From Allodiplogaster sudhausi (taxonomy: Eukaryota > Nematoda > Chromadorea > Rhabditida > Diplogasteridae), in assembly GCA_945643635.1 (NCBI GenBank), contig CALZFC010000055.1, forward strand, positions 1,569,501-1,633,500: 64,000 nucleotides of DNA, in the 5' to 3' direction. Positions 23,595 to 35,240 of the stretch are shown here, piece by piece. Under the pieces are notes generated by a model. The model had not been told where the DNA came from, ran no database searches, and worked only from the letters and a program-made list of their open reading frames with translations. Numbering within the stretch: position 1 is the stretch's first letter; each line of letters opens with the position of its first letter. The translations under genes were made by a program, and so were the position numbers.

Positions 23595-26126
23595 ATGACT
23601 TCTGATCCAGCTCTCATCGGAGTCGGTCGAAAAGACGGCCTCAGCATCTGGAGGATTAATGTTAGAGATCAATATGTTACAAAGATCAAAGGCATCAAAC
23701 CGCTTTCAGAAGGGAAAGCTCGAAGTCGTGCCTGAGCTTCAATGGGGAGCGTTTTACGATGGAGACAGCTACGTGGTACTCAATGTCAGTTAGATTTATT
23801 TGACAGAACCCTTCTTCGAGAATTCGGTTCTATGAACAGAATTAAAAATATACTAGGATCACAATTTCCATAAATACATACGTTTTTTCATGCCTATGAA
23901 AAAGGTGCTATTTCAGACGAAGCGAAATGAGAGCGTTTGGGATGTGCACTTCTGGCTGGGCAAAAATTCGACTGCGGTAATCGGGAGAGAGAGAGAGAGA
24001 GAAGGGGGGGGGCAAGAAAGAACAACTATTGTAAGTAAGATGAGGAGGCATTTCGGGCCTACTTTAGGATGAAATGGGAACGGCAGCGACAAAGACTGTC
24101 GAAATCGACCAAGCACTGGGCGGCTTTCCAACTCAGTATCGAGAGGTTACTTTGATCATTCGATTCCTTGCCTTGTTAATTAGCCTTGCTTGAGGTGCAA
24201 CAATATGAGTCGCCGCTCTTTCTCTCCTACTTCAAGAATGGAATACGGTAAGTATTGTTATCAAAGAAGCGTCGCAGAATTTCTTAAAGATATATGACGG
24301 GCGGATACGACGATGGCTACCACAACTTGGAAGATATGCTCAAGGATTTCAAGACAATTCTCTATCGATGCAAGGGAAAGAGAAACGTGCGATGCGTTCA
24401 GGTCAACTATTCCTCTTTCAATCTTTTACATTTTAACCCATACTTCACACATTTCAAGCCTTATTACTTACAGTATACCATAATCAATATAGCCAGATCA
24501 GTTCTCTCGGTTGAGATGCAATGCACGAAGGAATCGCTGAATCTTGGCGACGTGTTCATCCTGGACGCGGGCCGCGACATCTTCGTGTGGATGCCCCCCG
24601 ACAGTGGAAGACTCGAGCGGATCAGAGTCATTCTTTCTGCTTTGCATCCTTCACAATGACAGCAACAAACTTCAGGGCATGGCTCGCGCCAAGAACATCG
24701 CAGATAAGGAGCGGCCTGGCCTCTGCCAAGTTCACGTTCTCGGTCAGTGTTATGCGGAACTCTGCTAGAAAATAAATCCTAAAAGAAAAATGAAGAAGAA
24801 AAAAGAATGCAGATTATTCGTGGAAGAGTGATATTAACTTCTGGAAGCACTTCGGGGGGAAGGAGGTGATTCCTTCCATTGCGCAGGGCCAGAACGACGA
24901 TGAAAACTTCTGGGAACGCAACAAAGATCAAGTTACTCTCTGGAAGTCAGTAAATAATTATGTATATACAGGCATGTCTTGTTTTGGTTTTGCTAGCTTC
25001 CTATGAAATACTAAACTACGGGTACTTCCAGAGTGTCGGATGCCTCAGGAGAGGCGACGGTGAAGTGGCTTGCTCAAGGAGACGATGTCAAGCAGTCTCT
25101 CCTTGACACCAATGTCAGATCTGGGAATGCAAATCGTTATTTTCTTATTACATTGCAATGAAAAGTTGAATGATTAGATTAAAGATACTTTAGGATGCAT
25201 TCATTTTGGACGCAGTTAACGGAGGAATCTACGTGTGGGTCGGCAAGGGATGCACTCTGAATGAACGGGGCAAAGCATTCCACTGGGGACAGACTTATCT
25301 GCTTCAGCAGGCATGTCTTTCTTTCGGAGAAATGATCCACCCCTCTGCCCTCTAGAACCTTCCACCGTGGACGACGGTGACAAGAGTGGTGGAGACAACG
25401 GAGCCGTTCCTGTTCACGCAGTGGTTCACGGGATGGCAGGTGACATTTCATGATTGGCCTCAGGGGGCACCCCATGGAACTAGCCATGCTGCAGGGGGCC
25501 AAGCACACGAACGAGTTCCAGCCACGTCTCTTCCAGTGTTCGAATGAGAGCGGAAGACTCGTCGTCGAGGAGATCGTCGGTTTTGACCAGGAGGTGACCT
25601 TCCTTTCACTTTCTTAGTTCCAATAATGCTACCAGTGCTTGGACGGCGATGACGTCATGATTCTGGATGCCCTCCACTCCCTTTTCGTGTGGGTGGGCGC
25701 GGGTGCGAACAAAGAGGAGAAGAAATACGCGGAGAAGACAGCTCAGGTAAGAAAGAGACTTCTCTTCTGTCTGGACAATTAACTTGTCTATATTTATTTT
25801 TACTTTTTCTCAGGAATACTTGAAGAACGGCGCAGTGAAGCGCCACAAGGATGCCACGATTGAGACTGTTTTCCAGGTGCTTTTCATTCTCTTCACAGTT
25901 GCTTTCTATATTTTATTGTTTCAGGGAAGCGAAACACCAACGTTCAAGAAGTTCTTCCCGGCTTGGGACGACGGACTCTTCAAAAATGTTGGCAACATTT
26001 TAATGCTTTAAAAAGTTAGTTTCTGTATTTAGAATCTAGCCTACTGCCCCAAAATTAAAAAAAAATATATTTCTGTTTCAGGAAGCCCGATCAGTGGAGA
26101 ACATGAGAAAGTTGATGTTCAACTGA
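23595..26126 (+). CDS. gsnl-1: Gelsolin-like actin-binding protein, four domains (gelsolin A)
   Basis: Seventeen exons close in frame to 472 residues: 23595-23660, 23710-23784, 23917-23976, 24068-24145, 24195-24247, 24290-24401, 24516-24626, 24676-24742, 24813-24945, 25032-25113, 25194-25310, 25356-25439, 25495-25593, 25636-25746, 25814-25876, 25925-25987, 26082-26126. Members of this family sever and cap actin filaments in a calcium-dependent way in the cytoplasm. Domain 1 (about residues 10-125) has [19 protein letters not shown] and [13 protein letters not shown]. Domain 2 has [20 protein letters not shown], domain 3 [17 protein letters not shown], and domain 4 [17 protein letters not shown] then [20 protein letters not shown] and the terminal [12 protein letters not shown]. 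The fourth domain resembles G6 of six-domain gelsolins. Length and domain number match C. elegans GSNL-1, about 475 residues. The intron after 25310 uses a GC donor. A poly(A) signal aataaa lies at 26168. Confidence 0.95.
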
Positions 26127-26165
26127 GTTCACAGATCACATATCTAATTTTATACCTTTCAATAG

Positions 26166-26250
26166 CAAATAAAGTATTAATAAATACATACATCCTTGTT
26201 TTTGTCAGTTTTGTGTGCTTGCTTAAGCAAAAAATACGTGTACATGTACA
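26166..26250 (+). repeat. 85-bp direct repeat, copy 1 (includes gelsolin A poly(A) signal)
   Basis: Matches 27505-27589 over the full 85 bp with only a few substitutions. It includes aataaa at 26168 and the segment gcttaagcaaaaaatacgtg. Confidence 0.85.
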
Positions 26251-27100
26251 TACAGTACCGCCAAGGATCTTGGTACCAAGGACGCGTCGGACGATTCGGA
26301 CGCTTCCAAATGCATCCTCGTTCATAACAATTGTTCTAGGAAAAACTAAAATATTTTAAATGATACATTAGGTTGCTTATAGAGAGCGGGTGCTACTGTT
26401 AAAAAATCGATAATTTCTAATCATTTGATAAGGATTTATCAGTTTTTGCCTATAAAAAATTTCATTTTTAATATTTTTCAATGAAATTTTTCCTGTACCA
26501 TCATTTTGTCTCTACTTATATCCACAAACAATAATATAAGAGATTTTATCATTGATTACGGAAATCGATAAAACAGACTTTATCATACATGTTCATATGA
26601 TGAAAAGATTCGCCTTACGATTCTGAATCTAATTATGTAATCAGTTTTGAACAGAAAGTGCCGGTTAACAACATATTTTTGATTGCGTGTACTTTGCATT
26701 AGTTTCTTCAGGATTCCCAATCGTTTCAGTCTTTGTCAAAACTTTTGAACGGTATGATGCTTCCAATCTTGGTTGCTACGCTAGAATTGATACTTAGAAA
26801 TGTAGCACGGGGCCTTTTCGTCTTCGGTTTAAGAGAGCCTGTCTGAGATACTCGATCATGAGGGTGCAGGGAACAAAAATATTTTTGATTTTAATTTCCT
26901 TTGCAGGGCTTATGTAGCATCATGAGAGCTTCCAAAAAAACTTTTTTTCAAAAAATATTTTGACGGTATAACTACAGTATGCCTCGATTTATCGAAAATA
27001 TTCGATTGACCATAAGTTAGTAAAACTTAACAAAACTAAATTTTGAAAGTTTCTTTTTATTCGTTATCTAAAGGCGCACAAAAAAGCCATAGAAAGGATT

Positions 27101-27504
27101 TCATAAAAGTTGCATTATAAGGACGAAATGAGCACTTATATTATAGGAATGCGCCATTAGAGAAAACAATAAGCGGTCATCGATAATAATGCCAAGATCG
27201 CGAATTGAATCGATGGAAGAGAGAGGAGTGCCACTAAGCGTATAAGCAATTCGCGGATTTGTTCTACCGATATGCAAGACAGAGCACTTATCAGCAGCAA
27301 GGGGAAGCTGCCATGTGTCAGCCCAAAGAGAACTGGAGAGCCCAAAGAGAACTGCATCAATGGCGGACTGGAGATCAGGATTGGTGTGAGAAGGAGGAAA
27401 AGACCGAAATATTATAACATCATCCGCAAAGCAGCGAGAAATTGCACCCTGAGCAGAGACTAGAGGGGGGAGGTCGGCAGTGTAAATGATGAAGCGCAGC
27501 GGAT
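27101..27504 (-). mobile_element. Non-LTR retrotransposon reverse transcriptase fragment
   Basis: A minus-strand frame reads DPLRFIIYTADLPPL, then ISRCFADDVIIF (the FADD catalytic box of reverse transcriptase), then LPLAADKCSVLHIGR and IRDLGIIIDDRL. These are consecutive motifs of the palm and thumb of LINE-type reverse transcriptases (jockey/CR1-like in flavour). Only about 130 residues remain. There is no endonuclease or N-terminal part, so it is a dead fragment. It abuts copy 2 of the 85-bp repeat. Confidence 0.85.
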
Positions 27505-27589
27505 CAAATAAAATATTAATAAATACATACATCCTTGTTTTTGTCAGATTTGTGTGTTTGCTTAAGCAAAAAATACGTGTACATGTACA
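27505..27589 (+). repeat. 85-bp direct repeat, copy 2
   Basis: Second copy of the sequence at 26166-26250, followed by a TACATA microsatellite. It directly flanks the reverse transcriptase fragment, so the pair may be the end sequence of a retroelement rather than a duplicated gene tail. Confidence 0.8.
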
Positions 27590-28416
27590 AACATACATAA
27601 ATACATACATACATAAATACATAAATACATACATACATACATGTATACATACATACATACTATGTACATTGTTGGGTCCAGAATTTGTGGAACTAATTCT
27701 TTTTTGAATAATTGAATTAGTTGAAGTACGCGATGAAAAGTGAACAGAGAAATGCGTAAAGCAATCCTTCCAATGGATAGGAGGCCGGTAGCCTTTTTGA
27801 ACGTCATTTAAACCTTAGAATCATGTTGCGGTGTTGGGAGAGAAGACCCTCTAGATACCGTTGATCTCTTTGTTGATATCGTTTCGTCGAGTGGCAATCT
27901 TAGTTTTAAGTTCAAGAGGCCATCAGCGGTGTAAGAAGTTTAATTATAAAATTCGTTTCGGCGTTGATCCTTATTTTATTTCTCTCGGTCTACTCTGGCT
28001 TTCACTCTCTCCACTCTCATTACTTCTCGATCCTCTCCACCACTCAAAACCGAGGAAGTTGGTGAGAGCGTCTTCGGAGAGCGCAGATTAAAGCCTTCCT
28101 TCCGAACTCCTTACTACTTTCATTGCCTTCTTTTTCTCTCTATCAATCTCTATTTCTCTCTCTCTCTCTCTCTCTTCCTTGTTCTCCCTCACTCTCTCCT
28201 TCCTATCTCACTGGTCTGCATTCCTTCTTGATAGTTCCGGATCTTTGGACAGAAGCACATGTTCGACTTATTGTGTGTGTGCCTGACGGTGACGGCCAAC
28301 CTGTCTCTGACAATGAGCAAATGGAATTTCTATGCTTTAAACAATATGTTATTTAATTCTTGTAAAATTGTACACTTTATGTATTAATTCAGAAGATAAA
28401 GAAGGAGAGCAGAAGC

Positions 28417-31400
28417 ATGTCAATGGATCCTGCCATAGCGAACATCGGAAAAGTCGACGGACTCGAGATCTGGCGTATTAATGTTAGTCTGCTTTGATTT
28501 CATATATGTTTAAATATACGTTATACTTGCCAATTTTTAGAAATTCAAACTCGAGCCCGTCCCGAAGAGTGAATTTGGGTGTTTCTACGACGGAGACAGC
28601 TACATCGTTCTTAGTGTTCGTAATTTATCCCCCGCATATTGAGATTCTAATTGTACTGACATTTCAGACAAAACACAATGCCGGTGTCTGGGACGTTCAC
28701 TTCTGGCTTGGCAAGAATTCTACAACGGTTGGCTTCGTGGCTTAGCTCGGATTCTTTTTTTAAATGCCGAGATGGAAAGACGGATGGATTTAATCACTCA
28801 CTCTTCTTGAAGAAAGAATATTCCAGGATGAGATGGGCACTGCCGCAATCAAAACTGTAGAGATTGACCAGTCTCTCCAAGGATTTCCTACTCAATATCG
28901 GGAGGTTAGAAATGAGACAACTTTTTTTCTCTCTCACGATCCCGCAGAATGACGCGTATGCTGATTGATGAGCAGAGTGAAACTGCGACGACCTCTCATC
29001 TTTTACTCATCCTAACCCGAAATAAGAGAATAAGAGTCAACAACAAGAGGTCTTGAGTGATGTGCCAAGAGAACGGAAAAAGTAGAATGACGATATATTT
29101 GTCCATATACAAATATCCAAAACCCGTCTAAATGTAAATAATGCAACCTCTAAGACCACAAACTGCTTCTCTTGTCAGCTGGCAAACTCATGAGCATCAT
29201 GCCTCCGAATAACAAGTGTCCGCAAGAAGCATCACAAAAAAAGTTGAGAAAGATGTAATATTGCGGAAACATTTCAGGTCCAAGAGCACGAGTCTCCCCT
29301 CTTCCTCTCATACTTCAAACACGTTTGGATATGGGAATTCTGAATAAATTTTTTCCTTTTTGTTATTAGCTACAAGACGGGAGGAATAAAGAGGGATTCC
29401 GACTCATCGAAGACCGGCTGAAGAACTGGAAACCCATACTTTTCATTTGCAAGGGAAAGAGAAACGTTCGCTGTGTCCAGGTCATTTCTGTACTTTTAAT
29501 TTAAAAAAAAAATCTACCTAATCGTAAGTGCCAAATATGTACCTACAAAATAATTTGTTTCATTAATAAAGGCAGTCTCGAAAAGATAATGTCTGTTGTA
29601 GACATAAATATTACTGTTATATCTGCATAATAAATTGACCTTAAGGTCCCTCTCTGCAAGCAGTCGCTGAATCTCGGAGACGTCTTCCTCCTTGACGCGG
29701 GGCGTGATGTCTTCGTGTGGATGCCGCCAGAAAGCGGCCGACTTGAGAGGATTAGGGTAGATCACGGAATTGATTTGCAAATCCGAGATACTTATTGATG
29801 GCATGCCTAGGGAATGGGTCGCGCGAAGAACATTGTTGGGATTGAACGAGCTGGTCTCGGCTGCACTTTGCATATTCTTGGTTGGTTGAAGCAGGCAACC
29901 TGAGTCCTGCAGTGCATAGTTTGTTGTATGCGGACATCTTGAAATAGATTATATATTCAGACGACAGTTGGGATCGCGACAAGCACTTCTGGGACTTCTT
30001 CGGTGGAAGAGGAGTGATTCCATCCATTGCGCATGGCCACAATGACGATGAGAACTTTTGGCAGAGAGCCAAGGATCAAGTCACCCTCTGGAGGCATCCA
30101 CTCTTGCTCATCTTACATCTTCATTCCTGATTAATTAATCGTTGAGATGCTCGGACTCGTCTGGAAAGGCGACCGTTACTCTCTTGGCAAAGGGCGACAA
30201 TGTCAAACAACGTCTTCTTGACACCGAAGTAAGAGGAGAAGGGAATGAGAAAGAGTAGGAGACGTGCTTGGAGGATGCGTTCATCGTGGACGCAGTGAAT
30301 GGCGGTCTCTTCGTGTGGATCGGCAGAGAGTGTTCGATGGCTGAACGGGCCAAGGCCTTCCAGTGGGGATCTGCCTATCTCAAGCAACAGGTATAATTGA
30401 TTTACTTTCTGAACTTGATAATTTTTATTTTTTTATTACGTTGATTTTAGTGCCTTCCCACGTGGACTGCCGTGACTCGCGTTTTGGAGAGCGCCGAATC
30501 CGCTGCTTTTACGCAATGGTTTTCCGATTGGCAGGTTTGATACATTGGCAGGTTTGATACGTTTGATACAAGGGAAATTGTTTCTGATTCTTCATGAGTT
30601 TTCTCTTTAGGGAGCGAAAAAAACAAAGCGATACACGGCGCGTCTCTTTCAATGCTCGTATGAAAGCGACCGCTTCAACCGAGGAGATCGTGGACTTTAA
30701 TCAGGAGGTCAGTTCAGAGGAGGAAGCACTAATCAATGAAGACTTGCAAACAACAGAGTCTGGACGGCGATGACGTCATGATTCTTGATGCCATTCACTC
30801 ACTTTACGTCTGGGTTGGAAATGGAGCGAATCCAGAGGAGAAGAAACACGCGGAGAATACGGCGAAGGTAGATCAATCAGCCGTGTTGCGGCTTGTGAAA
30901 AAGACTCAAATATGAACCTCGAGTAAGGCCGTTACCATAGAAAGAAAAAAGGAAGGAAGAGAGCTCCGGAGAACACCTTCAAGAACAATCTCCAACGAAA
31001 TTTAAACAAAAAGTAGAAAGTTTACTACAATTGCACAGTTCATTGCTTATATGCCAGAGCATCGATAATTTTACTTTTAGGATTGCATCAGGACTTAGGA
31101 TAACGTAGGCGCAAATTTAAAGTGGATTAAACAGTAATTAAAATAGAAGTAAGGTATTCGATGCATGATATATCAGGTATACCTTGAGGCATACTTGAAC
31201 AACGGAACAATGAAGCGTCATAAATCAACGGCCATAGAAACGATCTACCAGGTTCAGTGGCACTATAAAAGTGTAGTTAAGAGCTTTGCTCTTCGAAGTT
31301 CTTACAATTAAAGGAGCTTGAAAGTCGTTAACTCTTAGCACGAAATGCCGACACATTCAAGTACCGTAGTCGTGAGCCGCGCGTTCTTGGCAATTTGCCA

Positions 31401-31962
31401 AGATCCTTGTTCGAAACTTTTTCTATTAAAACATGCGTTTGATTGGGCGATTTCAAATTGGCGGTTTGCGTCCGTTTGGTGAATCATGAATATGCCGGCA
31501 TATATTTTACGGCCGAACGACGAAATTTCACGCTTTTCGGTCATGATATGCTCGTCAATCCTATTTGGCCGTAATTTGGTCAGCGGACTAATGTTAAATC
31601 TAAAGTTCTGTATAAATTACTAATATTTCCCTCATGATCAGGCGACTCTTTTCAGATGCAAATTACTCCTCTAACTTTTAGTTTAGTAAATTTATTTTTT
31701 GCTGATGCTTTCGCAAGCTCAATCCGGACATGTTCACAGAATCATCCTTATAGCAAAAAAATTGAGTTTTTGCCTCCTTTAAGGGCGAAGAAACGCCAAC
31801 GTTCAAGAAGTTCTTCCCGTCCTGGGACGACCGCCTTTTTAAAAACGTAAGCGTAGTTGTTTCCTGCAGTAAAGTGAGGGAAGATTGAGGTGAAGGCGGA
31901 ATAATTCTCGCTATCAGAATGTTCGCTCGGTCGCCAACATGCGGAAACTGCTATTTGAGTGA
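28417..31962 (+). pseudogene. Gelsolin-like paralogue (gelsolin B) with 2-bp frameshift in exon 13
   Basis: Seventeen exons mirror gelsolin A intron for intron: 28417-28482, 28541-28615, 28668-28727, 28827-28904, 29278-29322, 29370-29480, 29646-29756, 29811-29880, 29961-30093, 30147-30228, 30274-30390, 30451-30534, 30611-30707, 30757-30867, 31189-31251, 31784-31846, 31918-31962. Exon 13 is 97 bp against 99 bp in gelsolin A. The frame shifts just after YESDRF and stops at TAA, about residue 373, removing domain 4 although its later exons remain intact and similar ([17 protein letters not shown]). The predicted product would keep domains 1-3, the size of severin/fragmin proteins. In exon 5 the donor has moved upstream, which keeps the frame but replaces the YMTGG segment. 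Intron 9 uses a GC donor. It could be a recent pseudogene, a real truncated severin-like gene, or an assembly error. Confidence 0.85.
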
Positions 31963-32212
31963 TCTCCAATCGGATGTAATCCATCGGAAAAATCAGCAAC
32001 GGCAATGATATGAACATTGTACATAAACCCTTTATAATGTAGTTTGTAACCGCATATATGTATGTACTTACATACATATGTATATATATATATATATAAA
32101 CTCACCAGTTAGAATGCGTGAATATACATATGTATGTATTCCAGTAAGCTTAATTTAAAAAAAATTATTTTTTATTCCAGTCAAATCTTCAGCCATTTTC
32201 TATATACATACA

Positions 32213-33972
32213 TATGACGCGATTTGCGAGAGAATCAAAATTAATCAAAAGTTCTGGGGCCCTAGAAAAATCATCAACTCCGATTTTGCTTAAAAGTTGT
32301 TTCTTGGTAAAGTTAGACCCGTAGAATCGAATGGGATTGGTCTTGGAGCCTAAAAAATTCATTTTAAAAAGTTATGAAGAATTGAAAAACTGCGCATCTT
32401 TTTGAGGTGATCGAGTAAGGCGCATGTTTATGAACATTTCTCCGCGCACAGTAAATCAATCTACGTGAAAATTTTAATGTAGAGAGAAAAGATATTGCTT
32501 ATATAAATAATCCAAACAGAATTTGAAAATTTTCAAATATCGATTTTTTACGTGCTCTCAAACTCAATGAGGAATGTACATGTTAAATTTCAATTTATGC
32601 AGACATTTTTGCATGTATCGTATAGAGCATAAAAGTGGCTTTCTAATGATATATAGGATGTTTCATTTCGACGAACTATGCGGCTTGTGTATGCGTTTAG
32701 GTCACGCGCAACAGTGAAAACTGGCGTAGAATCGCGGCGCGACGCGATTCTGCGCAAGTTTTCACTATTGCGCATGACACTCTAATATTGATTTTCTATA
32801 CATCTAATGATATTTTGTTTATGATCTTTCTTTTTACTTTTTTGAAATGATTAAGCTCATTTTTGAGCAAAAAATGCACTTTTCGACCAAATATTAACGA
32901 ATTCACTCATCTCCACAAAAGGAGACCGAGTTGTCGTGAAAGTTCGTTAAATTTGCTACAAAGTAACATTCTTGAAACGGAAATTAAAGCAAGGTTTTTC
33001 TCGCAACAAATCGAAAAGCGACTAAAACCAGCGATAACACTATGTAAATACACCAATTCACTAGATTTTCATCACGTGAATTAGAATATTCGAATGTGTA
33101 AATTGGAATATTCGAATTCGACATCCCTGGTGAATCTTGTGAATTAGTGTATTTACATAGTGTTATAGCTTTTTAGTCGCTTTTCGATTTGTTGCGAGAA
33201 AAACCTTCCTTGAATTTCCGTTTCAAGAATGTTACTTTGTAGCAAATTTAACGCGCTTTCACGACAACTCGGTCTCCTTTTGTGGAGAAGAGTGAATTCG
33301 TTAATATTTGGTCGTAAAGTGCATTTTTTGCTCAAAAATGAGCTTAATCATTTCAAAAAAGTAAAAAGAAAGATCATAAACAAAATATCATTAGATATAT
33401 AGAAAATCGATATTAAACTGTCATGCGCAATAGTGAAAACTTGCGCAGAATCGCGTCGCGCCGCGATTCTGCGCCAGTTTTCACTGTTGCGCGTGACCTA
33501 AACGCATACACAAGCCGCATAGTTCGTCGAAATGAAACATCCTATATATCATTAGAAAGCCACTTTTATGCTCTATACGATACATGCAAAACTGTCTGCG
33601 TAAATTGAAATTTAACATGTACATTCCTCATTGAGTTTGAGAGCACGTAAAAAATCGATATTTGAAAATTTTCAAATTCTATTTTGACTATTTATATAAG
33701 CAATATCTTTTCTATCTAAATTAAAATTTTCACTTATATTGCGTTACTGTGCGCGGAGAGATGTTCATAAACATGCGCCCTACTCGACCACCTCAAAAAG
33801 ATGCGCAGTTTTTCAATTCTTCATAACTTTTTTAAATGAATTTTTTAGACTCCAAGACCAATCCCATTCGATTCTGCGGGTAACTTTACCTATAAACAAC
33901 TTTTAAGCTAAATCGGAGATGATGACTTTTCTAGGGCCCCGAGCATTTTGATTCTCTCGCAAATCGCGTCAT
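32213..33972. mobile_element. Large near-perfect palindromic fold-back element (family 1)
   Basis: About 1.76 kb whose two halves are inverted copies of one another around about 33099. The ends are atgacgcgatttgcgagaga and its reverse complement. Mirrored open frames confirm the symmetry: 32590-32775 (-) with 33423-33608 (+), both reading MRNSENLRRIASRRDS, and 32863-33084 (+) with 33153-33335 (-), both containing RPNINEFT and HKRRPSCRES. Neither frame resembles a transposase. It shares termini with the element at 20021-20671. Confidence 0.92.
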
Positions 33973-33980
33973 ATGTACAT

Positions 33981-34454
33981 ACAGTCCCGCAGAACATTTC
34001 AAGTACATAGATTAATTAGATTAATTAGATTAATCTAAATAATCTCAATTGATTTTTCAGCGCTCAGGAGGCATTTCAATAGTGTTTTCAGGTCAATCTA
34101 GACTAATTCGATGCTTCTAAATACGTTGGTAATGTTATTTTCTTAAAACAAGTTGAAACTAACGAGAAAATTGATATTTTAGCCCGAAACCCCGTTTAAA
34201 CAAGGAGCGCATTGCGCATATAATGCAGCACATTGCGCTCCATTTTCAAACGGGTTTCTGCTTAAAATATCAATTTTCTCGTTAGTTTCAACTTGTTTTA
34301 AGAAAATAACATTACCAACGTATTTAGCAGCGTCGAATTACTCTAGTTTGACCTGAAAACACTATTGAAATGCCTCCTGAGCGCTGAAAAATCAATTGAG
34401 ATTATTTAGATTAATCTAATTAATCTATGTACCTGAAATGTTGGGCGGGACTGT
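33981..34454. mobile_element. 474-bp palindromic MITE with TA flanks (Tc1/mariner-like)
   Basis: Terminal repeats begin cagtcccgc just inside a TA on both sides. They continue almost unbroken (gattaatctaaataatctca, cagcgctcaggaggcatttc) to a centre near 34220, so the element is nearly one hairpin. A CAGT start and TA duplication are typical of Tc1/mariner-derived elements. No transposase is encoded. It begins only about 10 bp after the preceding fold-back element. Confidence 0.85.
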
Positions 34455-35240
34455 ATGTGATAACAACATAGAAAACGAGTGGCATTCTTCATGGCAGAAA
34501 AAAAACTACCTTTACAAAGCTCAATTCGAATAGGCACAAAGTTCCTCCGTGAAGGAAGTGAAGAGATGAGCGGAAATTTGAGAGCAGAGACAAAGAGAAG
34601 GAGATAAAAGGAGAGAGAGAGAACCGAGAAAGAGAGAAGGAAAGAGAAAGAAGAAGAAAGAAAGAAGGAGAGAGAGAAAGAGAAAGAGAGAAGAAGGGAT
34701 TGAAGGAGACAGAGGTAAGAGGGAGTGAACAAGACAGGAACGAACCAAATTGTACAACGCCACAGGGGAAACGTCAACGCTGCTGGTAGATCTCTGAGTG
34801 CGATAAGGTAGTCAGTTCGACAACGCAGCACAGCTAAAGACTCTCTCTCTCTTTCTCTCTCTCCCTCCTTCCCTCTTTCAGTCAATCCCTCTCAATCTGT
34901 CACACTAACTCTCAACTCTCAGCATGTCTCTGATCTCCTCCACACATCTTCTCTATGTCTTTCTTCCTCTTCCAGTCATATTTCCCTTTCCCTGATGGTC
35001 ATTTTCTTTTTCACTTCCTCTTTCTAATTCTCAGATCTCTCTTCTCAATCCACGCCTTCACTACGTTTCTTGAACTGAGCGCCTTGCTTCTCCACGGGGG
35101 AAGAAGTCGTTAAGAATGACATATGGTTGATTTTTATTCCAAACCTGTTAGTGCGTTTGTCATGTCTTCTATTAGATGATTATGTTTATCGATTTATATT
35201 GATGCGACCATCTTTGATACTTCAGCCGCTCTCCTCTCGG

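Larger units (their letters stand above)
26127..28416. other. Spacer between the gelsolin paralogues
   Basis: Contains the gelsolin A 3' end, AT-rich sequence at 26.3-27.1 kb with no coding signal, a reverse transcriptase fragment, an 85-bp direct repeat, a TACATA tract (27590-27665) and a (CT) tract (28135-28200). No host gene is supported. Confidence 0.5.
31963..35240. other. Spacer filled by fold-back elements and low complexity
   Basis: Holds TACATA sequence (32040-32100), two fold-back elements (32213-33972 and 33981-34454), a (GA) tract (about 34600-34700) and a (CT) tract (34843-34880). No host gene is supported. Confidence 0.6.

Noticed and set aside
27590..27665. CRISPR-like direct repeats (regular TACA units)
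   Set aside because: Simple tetranucleotide microsatellite with no spacers; the genome is eukaryotic.
32590..33608. Mirrored 60-73 codon frames in the large palindrome as a transposase
   Set aside because: Too short, duplicated only because the arms are inverted copies, and without any DDE/DDD-type motif.
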